A DNA stretch of 35,697 bases from CAJXCL01 sp964394335. GTDB lineage: Bacteria; Nitrospinota; Nitrospinia; CAJXCL01. The DNA lies in the NCBI GenBank assembly GCA_964394335.1, contig CAYMVZ010000012.1, positions 1 through 35,697 of the forward strand, given 5' to 3'. Of the stretch, positions 24,422 to 32,961 are shown piece by piece. The position numbers and the translations under genes were made by a program. Under the pieces are notes generated by a model. It ran no database searches. It was given only the letters and a program-made list of their open reading frames with translations, and was not told the origin of the DNA. Every line of letters starts with the position of its first letter. Position 1 is the stretch's first letter.

Positions 24422-27160
24422 ATGAGCGGAAATAACAATAAAAACCCTTTTGACTATTACGTTGGCATTGATTCTTTGAAACAGCTTGTCAATAAGAATA
24501 CCCGTGTATGCGTAATGAATATTTTAGGTGGAGAAAGCTCTAAAGTATCTCCTATTTCGCACGAATATAGTGGTGGCAATATTGTTGCCGGAGTGCAATA
24601 CGGTCGGCCGGGACAACTCGAAACTAAATTAGGTAATATTCCTGTCTTTGGAGGTGTCAAGGAAGTTTGTAAGAACTATCATTTTGATACCGGGGTTATA
24701 TACCTGCCTCCTACTGCCGTTTATTTCGCGGTGGCGGAGCTGCTGGCTAATAATAAAAGTTTAAAAACTATCGTAATCATTACTGAAAAAATATCTGTCA
24801 AAGACTCTAGAATGATCAGGGCGCTTTGCCAACATGAAAAAGTCGATGTTGTAGGAGCTAACTCTCTCGGGATAGCTAATGCCTGGGACAGAGTGCGTGT
24901 TGGTGGCGCTTTAGGAGGGAGTCATCCAGCGGAAAGCTTGAAAAAAGGTTCCATCGCAATCCACAGTAATTCTGGAAATTTCTGTACAACTATATCCGAA
25001 TATTTGAAAACTGCCGGATTCGGGCTCACTACCGTTGTTAGCTCAGGTAAAGATATTTATGTCCATTTCGCATTGCCCGAGTTTTTATATTGTGCTGAGA
25101 ATGATCCGCGTACCAAGGCCGTTGTGCTTTATATAGAGCCAGGCGGCTATTATGAAAAGCAGGCATTGGACTGGATTCGAGAAAAAAAATTCAAATTCAC
25201 AAAACCGATTGTTGCCTGTATTACCGGTCGGTGGAAGAAAGACATCACACGAGCCTGCGGTCACGCAGGGGCAATAGGGGGTTCCGGTGATGATGCTATC
25301 GCGAAAGAAGAATGGTTTGATAGTTACTTTAGGATGGAGGCATACAATCCAGATAAAGCAAAGGTGTCAAAAAAAGGAATCAGGGTTACCAGCATTCAAT
25401 ATATTCCTGAAGCATTGAAACTGGTTATGCGTAAACATGGGATATCTTCAGATTTTCAACCGATTGGCGATCTTTCTTTAAAACCCTGGTTTGCAAATGA
25501 TGTAGGCTTGAAACTTCCTAAAAAGCTTTCAATTCCTGTGGTAAAAGCTATAAAACCTTATTGTGATGAAATAGAAGTTGTTAATAAACAAATCGGTGCC
25601 AGCTATCTCAGAGGTTCAATGAGAAACAAAAGCGGTGCCAGTAAAATGGACAGAAAAACTCAAATTACTGAGCTGCATGGTCGTTCTATACTTGATTTGA
25701 CCAGGTATTCTTTTGAAGCAAATATCTTTTTCGCCCTGACAAAAACCACATTAAAGAAAGAACAGCAAAAATTGCTCAATATTATTTTAAATTATTTCAT
25801 AGCTCTAAACTCAAACTTACTGCCTGTAGTTACTCAAGGAAAAGATAATAACTGTACACCAAATGCCTACCTTGCTTCTGTGATCGCTCTTTTAGGAAAT
25901 AACGCAAAGTTCAAGACCTTTAAGGACATAACCGGTAAACTCATTTCATTATTTGCTGAAAGTGGGGAATCCGATGTCAATGCCGCAAATTATGATACAA
26001 ATGGCGCGGCAAAAAAACTTATTAGCATTTTAGGAACAAAAAAGCAGAATAAGGAAAATGAAATTGTATCTTTACTATTAAAGGAATTAAATGGCCTTAA
26101 AAACAAGAACGGCATTGACAAAACAACCATAAAAATATTGGAGAATTTAAAATCAAAGAAAAAATCTCTAAAGTGCGAGCTGGAGTTTTTGATTTGCTCC
26201 ATATTGCTGAGTTTTGGATGGGGTGCATTATCCGGCAAACGAATTTCCAGGGAAACAGCGGAAAACCTGCCTGTTCACTTCTCTATTCAGGCTTCTATGG
26301 TAGGGTTGAGTGTGATTAAACCGGAGACTAACATTTACTGGAAACGTATCACTACTATAAGCGACGTTAACCTGCTAAAAAAATCCTTTACGGAAACGTG
26401 CTTTCAAATCCTGTTCAACCGTAAACCATCAGTCTCAGAATTAGCAGAGTTCAATTCCCTACTGGCTCTAACCATCACAAACGGACCGGGAACTATCAGT
26501 TCCAAAGGTGCAAAAGAGAGCGTAAGCGCGAGAAATGATATTTCATTAGCTTATGTCGGTTTTATGACAAATGCCGGGCTTGCTCACGGTGGAAACGGGT
26601 TTGAAGCTGTGCAGTTCCTGTTGGAAAAGCTTGAAGGAGTAAAAATAGATACGCCGGGAAATAAAAAACATAAAGTGAACTTAAAAAAAATGGCTGATAT
26701 GGTGGCCGCGGCTTATAAGGAATATAAAACCCAGGCAAAAGCAAGAGGGATATTGAACTATGATAAAATACCCTGCACAAACCACCCTGTGTTTAAAGAT
26801 AAAAAAGTAAACCTGGACCCGCGGGAAGATTATATTTCTAAGCAGTTTGAAAGCAAAGGAATTTATAACATCTTTTTAGATTTTTATCATAAACTGGTCT
26901 GGTCCCTTTATGAAGTTGGCGCTTCGCCAAAGGTTTTCTGTGTAAATATCGACGCGGTAATTGCGGTCATCGCTTTAAAACTTATGTGGAAACAGTATTC
27001 CTCCAAGGAAATAACTCAAAAAGAAATGAGTGAAATAGTTTTCCTAATTTTTCTGTTTGCCCGTATGGTGGGTATCTCCGCTGAAATAGCTGATCATCTT
27101 GATCGTGGCACAGACATGGACTGTCGAACCCCCGCCAGCGAATGTTTTTTTGTTAGCTGA
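24422..27160 (+). CDS. aclA: ATP-citrate lyase large subunit (AclA), extra-long form
   Basis: A 912-aa subunit, about 300 residues longer than the usual ~610-aa AclA. Residues 1-380 are SucD-like, with the phosphohistidine His281 in CGHAGAIGGSG. Residues ~395-510 look like the start of a citrate-synthase fold but lack catalytic residues. After a Lys/Glu-rich stretch (~535-585), residues ~586-912 form a second citrate-synthase-like unit with His722 (LAHGGNGFEA), His788 (CTNHPVFKDK) and Asp844 (VNIDAV). The position of the ADHGP His of animal ACLY is Asn687 (TNGPG). It follows aclB by 16 bp and is surely coexpressed. Long AclA forms are reported for Nitrospina- and Leptospirillum-like bacteria. 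Confidence 0.9.
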   Translation: MSGNNNKNPFDYYVGIDSLKQLVNKNTRVCVMNILGGESSKVSPISHEYSGGNIVAGVQYGRPGQLETKLGNIPVFGGVKEVCKNYHFDTGVIYLPPTAVYFAVAELLANNKSLKTIVIITEKISVKDSRMIRALCQHEKVDVVGANSLGIANAWDRVRVGGALGGSHPAESLKKGSIAIHSNSGNFCTTISEYLKTAGFGLTTVVSSGKDIYVHFALPEFLYCAENDPRTKAVVLYIEPGGYYEKQALDWIREKKFKFTKPIVACITGRWKKDITRACGHAGAIGGSGDDAIAKEEWFDSYFRMEAYNPDKAKVSKKGIRVTSIQYIPEALKLVMRKHGISSDFQPIGDLSLKPWFANDVGLKLPKKLSIPVVKAIKPYCDEIEVVNKQIGASYLRGSMRNKSGASKMDRKTQITELHGRSILDLTRYSFEANIFFALTKTTLKKEQQKLLNIILNYFIALNSNLLPVVTQGKDNNCTPNAYLASVIALLGNNAKFKTFKDITGKLISLFAESGESDVNAANYDTNGAAKKLISILGTKKQNKENEIVSLLLKELNGLKNKNGIDKTTIKILENLKSKKKSLKCELEFLICSILLSFGWGALSGKRISRETAENLPVHFSIQASMVGLSVIKPETNIYWKRITTISDVNLLKKSFTETCFQILFNRKPSVSELAEFNSLLALTITNGPGTISSKGAKESVSARNDISLAYVGFMTNAGLAHGGNGFEAVQFLLEKLEGVKIDTPGNKKHKVNLKKMADMVAAAYKEYKTQAKARGILNYDKIPCTNHPVFKDKKVNLDPREDYISKQFESKGIYNIFLDFYHKLVWSLYEVGASPKVFCVNIDAVIAVIALKLMWKQYSSKEITQKEMSEIVFLIFLFARMVGISAEIADHLDRGTDMDCRTPASECFFVS

Positions 27161-27301
27161 AGGAAAATTTACAAAATAACCTGGGTCTCCTGTTTTCCTG
27201 TGCGAAGTTTGACTCATCGATAAAACTCGGGAAGCTAACTCCTCCGTTTAATGCTTTTTAAAAGCATAAAAATGCAACAGACTCATCTGTAATTTTTTTT
27301 A

Positions 27302-28918
27302 ATGTCTTCTATTAAGCGGATAACGCTAATCAAGAATAGACCTTCCATTAACTTTCTTTTCTTAGCAATCGTTCTGTTATTTTTAATGACCCGCCTGGCT
27401 CATTTAACCATCCTTCCAATTTTTAATGACGAGGCTATTTATATTAGCTGGGCAAAAATGATTAAGGAAGATATACACAATATTTGGTTTCCCGTACAAA
27501 TAGAGAGCAAAAAACCTCTTCTCATGTGCTTGATTGCCCTATTCCTAAAAATTTTTGAGGATCCTTTATGGGCAGCAAGATCTGTTTCAGTTGTAGCCGG
27601 TTTCTTTTCTTTGATTGGAATCTACTTAATTGGGCTCAGACTTCATTCTGTGAACGTAGGTTGTATATCAGCATTTTTATATACTGTCAGTCCATACTTC
27701 TTATTTTATGATCGCATGGCTCATCAAGATAGTCTTCTGAACTGTTTTTTTATATGGATGCTCTTGCTGTCTCTAATCATATTTCAGCAAGGGGAAAAAA
27801 TCAAAGTCAGGTGTTTTGGAACATTGGGATTTATTATTGGATTAAGTCTGCTGGCAAAATCCACAGCCATTTTATTTGTGTTTCTACCTCTCATGTTGAA
27901 ATTTATTTTTTTAAAAAAAAGTGCCTTTATCCCATGGAACTCATTGTTACAATCATATTTACTTGGATTACTCATTGCTGCCTTACCCTATATACACTTA
28001 TTCTTATTAACTTCTACAAAGTTTTCTATAAAATCCATTTTAATCCCAACCCAGACCAGTTTGGCTCAGTCAAGTATTGCCGATATATTATTTGAAATAC
28101 CCAAAAACATTTTTTTTCACTTTGGTGATCCTGTTAGTTATTTTATTACCTATTTAACGCTTCCTGTACTTTTTCTGGCAGGGATATTTTTTATTTTCCA
28201 ATTCATAGCATTCAACAAAAATTATTTTATATTATTCTTATTTTTTTTCATTCCTTTTATATCCATTTTAGGTATTGGAGGAGGAGGTTTTTCAAGATAC
28301 TACTTATTCTGCGGAACGCCTATTTTACTTTGGGCTGCACTGGCTCTATATTATGGAATAGATTATATTAAAAAGCTGGTTCCAGAAAAATCTCTTTATT
28401 TAACCATTACCCCCATATTAATAATCGTCCTTTATCCAGCGATTGCTTTTGACAGCAAATTACTCACCAAACCCGAGGAGGTTTCATTTGTTGGAAGAGA
28501 TTATGACCAGTATATTAATAATGAGTTTTCCGGATATGGAATCCCGGAGGCTCTGGATTATTTCAAGAAGGTATCGAGTGACAAGAAAATTACAATTTTT
28601 ACTACTTCCAACTGGGGTAACCCGGCAGATTCAGTGCATGTTTATCTATCAGATTATCCGAATATAACGGTATATACGGCTTTCTGGGTATTTGAACATG
28701 TGCTTTTACCTTCGAATGCTTCAAAAATAGTAGCAAAAAATAAATACAAAAAAAACTTTGAGTTTCATCTCAACAGCCTTTCTGATGTATATTTCATATG
28801 CAATTCTCGCGATTTTGAACGAAAGATATTCCTCAATAAAAATAAAGGATTTCAGTTGGTCAAGTCTTTACGAAAACCAAATAGTACTATATTCATTGAT
28901 ATTTATAAGCATATTTAG
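27302..28918 (+). CDS. GT39-like polytopic membrane glycosyltransferase
   Basis: A 538-aa integral membrane protein with about 10-12 hydrophobic helices. The first large loop has the acidic motif FNDEAIYISWAK (43-54), and YDRMAHQDSLLNCF carries a further acidic residue, as in GT39/ArnT-PMT-type transferases. These take sugars from polyprenyl-phosphate donors on the outer face of the inner membrane. The C-terminal ~170 residues are a soluble periplasmic domain. It fits functionally with the DPM1-like GT2 upstream, by inference. It ends 36 bp from the convergent radical SAM remnant. The start (27302) has no clear ribosome-binding site. Confidence 0.85.
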   Translation: MSSIKRITLIKNRPSINFLFLAIVLLFLMTRLAHLTILPIFNDEAIYISWAKMIKEDIHNIWFPVQIESKKPLLMCLIALFLKIFEDPLWAARSVSVVAGFFSLIGIYLIGLRLHSVNVGCISAFLYTVSPYFLFYDRMAHQDSLLNCFFIWMLLLSLIIFQQGEKIKVRCFGTLGFIIGLSLLAKSTAILFVFLPLMLKFIFLKKSAFIPWNSLLQSYLLGLLIAALPYIHLFLLTSTKFSIKSILIPTQTSLAQSSIADILFEIPKNIFFHFGDPVSYFITYLTLPVLFLAGIFFIFQFIAFNKNYFILFLFFFIPFISILGIGGGGFSRYYLFCGTPILLWAALALYYGIDYIKKLVPEKSLYLTITPILIIVLYPAIAFDSKLLTKPEEVSFVGRDYDQYINNEFSGYGIPEALDYFKKVSSDKKITIFTTSNWGNPADSVHVYLSDYPNITVYTAFWVFEHVLLPSNASKIVAKNKYKKNFEFHLNSLSDVYFICNSRDFERKIFLNKNKGFQLVKSLRKPNSTIFIDIYKHI

Positions 28919-28954
28919 CCTTTCTCTACCTCTATTCTTAGTTTAGCACTTGCA

Positions 28955-30334
28955 TTAACTCATTATTATCCAATGATAAAATCTTTTAAGTAGGAATTTA
29001 AAATGTCTGTAATTTTTTATTTTAATAAGGTTTTTCCAAATAATATCGGGTCTGCAATAGAATTTCAGAAAAGCTTGCCTCTGAATTTTCTTTAAATGTT
29101 TTCTTGTGATCCCATTGGATGAATATACCGCATTCATAAAGTAAAAGTGATCCCAATCTACTTTTTCCAACTCGTTATTTTTTCTCAAATCATTGAAGAT
29201 TTCAGTTCCTGGTAAAGGTAAAAAGGTAAAATAGTTCGCTCTAATTAGAGGTAATTTCAAGGATAATTCGATTGTCTTTTTCATTTCTTCAATCGTTTCA
29301 CCGGGATATCCAAACATAAAAATACCGGCGATATCTATTCCTGATTCCTTAATCACGTTCACTCCACTTAATATTTTTTTCACCGTTAATTCTTTCTTCA
29401 TTAATTCAAGCACTCTGTCAGAACCTGATTCAATTCCAACCGAGATTAGATACAGCCCTGATTCTTTCATCATTTCAAGACATTCTTTATCCAGAGAATC
29501 CAACCTCACGCCATTAGGAGTGGCCCATGAAATATCAAGGTTTGATTCTAATAGTTTTTTACAGAAGCTTTTTACAAATTTTTTATTTAATGTGAAGTTA
29601 TCATCAACGAGATGAAATTCTCTTATATGATACTTTTCATAAAGAAGATTAATTTCTTCAAAAATATTTTCAATGCTGCGTTTCCTTATTTTTCTTCCTA
29701 CCACAAAATGTGCGGCACAGAATGTACATAAAAAAGGACATCCCCTGCTGGCTATAATCGGCGCAATAGGAAACCTTTCAAAAAAGGCACCATGTTGAGC
29801 TTCGGGGTATTCGTTAGGACAAATCAAGTCCCAGGCTACGGAAAACTGGTCTACATTTTGATTGTAAGAAGGTGAATTAATAATGATTTTACTGCCTTCC
29901 TTCCATATGAGTCCCGGGATATCTTAAAATTCATGATTACTATTTTCCAACCTTTCAAGTAAAAGAGGAAATCCAATCTCAGCTTCTCCCGCAAATGCAA
30001 AATCCAGATCTTCTTGAAATAATGTCATAGTTTCATGAGGTGCGGCAGAGGGGTGGGGTCCTCCTACAATTGTTATTTTATTAGCTTTCTTGGCTATTTT
30101 TAGGTAATCTTTCAAAAGTGGAATATCATAAGTATACACTTGAAAACCTACCACATCAGGAGAAGTTTCTTTTACATAGCTAATAAAATCATCTCTTTTA
30201 ATATTTTCCTTTAGCGAGTCAAGTATGACAACATCATGCTTTGGCCGGACAGAATTCGCTAATTACCCTAAACCCAGGGGAGGCTGAATATGATCAGACA
30301 AATTATAAATTTTTGTTAAAACGATTTTCATCAT
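28955..30334 (-). pseudogene. B12-binding radical SAM protein interrupted by two in-frame TAA codons
   Basis: Read without a frame change from ATG 30334 to the stop at 28955, the gene would encode about 459 residues. The N-terminal B12-binding half (MKIVLTKIYN, then GFQVYTYDIP, IVGGPHPSAAPHET, FAGEAE) is followed by the radical SAM core: RGCPFLCTFC (Cx3Cx2C cluster), FHLVDDNFT, VGIESGSD, IFMFGYPGET and PLPGTEIF. TAA codons interrupt it at 30263-30265, at the usual Tyr of PPLGLGY, and at 29924-29926, just before DIPGLIWKEG. No frameshift is needed. Relatives modify lipids, tetrapyrroles or hopanoids. It is probably a young pseudogene; sequencing error or read-through cannot be excluded. The fragment 28955-29827 could still be expressed from a TTG. 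Confidence 0.85.
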
Positions 30335-30699
30335 TTATGAATTTTTTATTGAACCCGGTGTAATTTTTCTTCAATGGCCATTCCATCACAATTAAAATGT
30401 TCAATTTTTAATGGAATGAAATCCAACTTTTATAGTATTGGTTAAATTTTTTCTTATAGTACTTTAATGCTATTTATTTGCCAAGAAGTGCTATCTAAAA
30501 TTTTTTTAAACTGCAATTGCATATTCCCCGTAGCAAGCTTTGAGGAATATGCTTGTTAAACACTTTCAAGTTAATTAAAAAAATAACGGTAGAAGCACCT
30601 CAGAATTTTCTTGCTGATTTGCAAAGAGAACATATTTCCATAAGATCCTGATTGGATGACCTGAGATTTAAATGTTATTGTATTTTTTTATAATTAAGC
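30335..30699. other. Divergent intergenic region with one hairpin repeat
   Basis: AT-rich gap between the radical SAM remnant and the TPR glycosyltransferase gene. Apart from the hairpin at 30519-30552 I see no gene or clear promoter. Confidence 0.5.
30519..30552. repeat. Short hairpin repeat, copy B
   Basis: GCATATTCC (30519-30527) and GGAATATGC (30544-30552) pair exactly, with AGC/GCT pairing inside the loop. The CCCCG.AGC...CT..GAGGAAT core and the TTAAA flank match copy A at 15-42. Confidence 0.65.
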
Positions 30700-32763
30700 A
30701 TGAAATTTTTTGGGTTTATTGAGAATAAAAAAATTAGCCTGTTTTTAATTTTCTTCATATCGGTTTCCATAAGGATACTTTATTTTTACCATTTCAATGA
30801 GAATCCTTTTTTTCACTTCATCCATGACACATCTGACGCAATCAACTTTGATGCCGGTGCTCAAAACTTTGCTTCCGGCGATCTTTTAGCTACCTCCGCC
30901 AATGATAATTATTCACCCCTTTATAAATATTTTCTTGGTTTTATTTATATTTTAGCAGGAAGAAATCTTCCTGTGGTATGGGGAGTTCAATTTTTTTTAG
31001 GAACAATCACTGTTTTGCTGGTGTTTTTAATAACGTCGAAACTGTTTAATGAACGTGCTGCGCTTATAAGCTCAACTTTATATGCTTTATACGGTCCGGA
31101 ATTAATGTACGAGGGAATTCTTTTAAGAGCCTCCTTTATAACATTCCTTGGTGTTTTGTCTCTTTATCTTTTAATTCAACTGGAGGAAAAAAGTAATTTA
31201 TTAGAAATTGTGATCACGGGTTTTGCTATCTCACTCTTTATTCAAAGCCGCCCAAATGTCATATTAGTTTTCGCTTTATTATTTTTCGTTTCTTTTTATT
31301 GCACCGATAGAAAAAATCTAAAAAAATATCTATCCTTAAGCTTTATTGTTTTACTGCTCTTTATTCCTTTACTGATACAGGCTTATATTGTGCATGGAAA
31401 ATTTGTTTTTTTTGACGCAAGCGGTCTGACAGCAATTTTAATGGGGAATAACCCCGGTTACACCGGAACTGATTACCTGCCTGACTTTCGACATTCTGGA
31501 GACACTGCATTAAATTATAAGCAAGCCGTTTTTATACTTCTTCAAAACCTTATTGGTCATCCTGTTGAAATGATTTCACTTTACCTGAGAAAGTTTTATT
31601 ATTTTTTCAATTCATATGAGTATGCTTCAAACTACAACTTCTATATTTTTCAGGAGTTTTCATTCTTGCTAAAAACTCCTTTTTCTAATTTTGCCTTTTT
31701 TTCTTCTCTTGGATTGATGGGGTTTTTATTAAATGTTGATAATTTTAAGCGACTTCGACTTCTATATACCTACATGATTGGCATGACAGTGTCAGTTGTT
31801 TTATTTTATATTATTAGCAGATTCAGGATCCCGGTTGTTCCATACTTTGCGATTTTTGCAGGGTGTTTTTTAGATAAGGTATGTGCCTGGTGCGTGTTCA
31901 AAAGATATAAAAAAATAATTCTTTCTGTAACTACTTTTATCATTTTACTCTTTATGTTTAATACCGTTCCGGATATTTCCAAAACAAATGCGGCAAATGA
32001 ATACGGAAATTTAGGCAATGCCTATCTCAACATAGGAAATATAAAAAAAGCGGCTGCTGCATATAATAAAAGCCTGAAAATTGATCCAAACAATTTTTAT
32101 TCACATAACAATCTTGGAAAAGTTTACACAAAGCAGGGCCGGCTTTCTGAAGCGCTCAGCGAATTCACAGCGTCAATAAAGCTTAATCCGGTTCAATGGG
32201 AAACATTTTATAACTTAGGTCTTGTTTATATGAGATCTGGTCAATTCAACGAAGGGGAAAAAGCATTATCATCTGCCCGAAACCTGGCGCCGCAGGTATC
32301 TCAAATTTACTTTAGCCTGGGAAACCTTTATCAAGAGATGGAATTGTTTGATAAGTCTTTAGAATCTTATAAAAACTATTTATCGCTTGCTGGAGAAGAC
32401 TGGAAAGGTTTTTTTCAAATTGGAAATATTTTTAGTAAATCAGGACGTTTTGAAAAGGCTATTAAAGAATATAAAAAATCAAAGAAGCTTAACCCGAAGC
32501 ACACACAAACTTTAATTAATCTTGGCAATGCTTATTCGTATAAAAACAAACCTGGTTTGGCACTAAATGAATATCTATTAGCTCTATCACTTAATATGAA
32601 GGATCCCTTATTTCACAAAAACATTGGTATATTGTACGCAAGAAAGGATTTTTATTATCCTGTGAAAGCAGTTTATCATCTTCAAAAATCTTTAGAATTA
32701 GATCCTGACCAAAATTCTGCAGAATCAATTAAAAAGTTAATTCGTAAGTTGAAAGAATCTTAA
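30700..32763 (+). CDS. Polytopic glycosyltransferase-like protein with C-terminal TPR repeats
   Basis: A 687-aa protein. Residues ~13-425 hold about ten transmembrane helices of GT39/PMT type; NFDAGAQNFASGDLL in the first loop carries acidic residues and SPLYKYFLGFIY follows. Residues ~430-687 are about seven TPR repeats (for example YGNLGNAYLNIGNIKKAAAAY and SHNNLGKVYTKQGRLSEALS). The second half would be extra-cytoplasmic if the transfer domain follows the usual topology. It is paralogous to the protein encoded convergently at 32962-35151. The substrate is unknown; protein or lipid glycosylation is likely. Confidence 0.85.
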   Translation: MKFFGFIENKKISLFLIFFISVSIRILYFYHFNENPFFHFIHDTSDAINFDAGAQNFASGDLLATSANDNYSPLYKYFLGFIYILAGRNLPVVWGVQFFLGTITVLLVFLITSKLFNERAALISSTLYALYGPELMYEGILLRASFITFLGVLSLYLLIQLEEKSNLLEIVITGFAISLFIQSRPNVILVFALLFFVSFYCTDRKNLKKYLSLSFIVLLLFIPLLIQAYIVHGKFVFFDASGLTAILMGNNPGYTGTDYLPDFRHSGDTALNYKQAVFILLQNLIGHPVEMISLYLRKFYYFFNSYEYASNYNFYIFQEFSFLLKTPFSNFAFFSSLGLMGFLLNVDNFKRLRLLYTYMIGMTVSVVLFYIISRFRIPVVPYFAIFAGCFLDKVCAWCVFKRYKKIILSVTTFIILLFMFNTVPDISKTNAANEYGNLGNAYLNIGNIKKAAAAYNKSLKIDPNNFYSHNNLGKVYTKQGRLSEALSEFTASIKLNPVQWETFYNLGLVYMRSGQFNEGEKALSSARNLAPQVSQIYFSLGNLYQEMELFDKSLESYKNYLSLAGEDWKGFFQIGNIFSKSGRFEKAIKEYKKSKKLNPKHTQTLINLGNAYSYKNKPGLALNEYLLALSLNMKDPLFHKNIGILYARKDFYYPVKAVYHLQKSLELDPDQNSAESIKKLIRKLKES

Positions 32764-32961
32764 ATATCTCAATACTTTATCTGCTAATTATCAAAATTTA
32801 AAAAAGTGCTAACGGCATTAGGGCTTTCTTCTTTCTAATATTTGTTGTAAAAAATGGTGTGTGAACCTTTTTTATTATCGCGTGTTTTTACTTTTACTTT
32901 AGAATTGTTTGTTACAGGCAGGAAAGACTGAGATTAATAATAAAAAAGCATATTTAAAACC

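Noticed and set aside
27265..27285. ATGCTTTT/AAAAGCAT hairpin after aclA as a terminator
   Set aside because: Very AT-rich, with no T-run after the stem on the plus strand.
28955..29827. Stand-alone short radical SAM gene
   Set aside because: The frame continues upstream with conserved B12-binding sequence across both TAA codons, so it is part of one broken gene.
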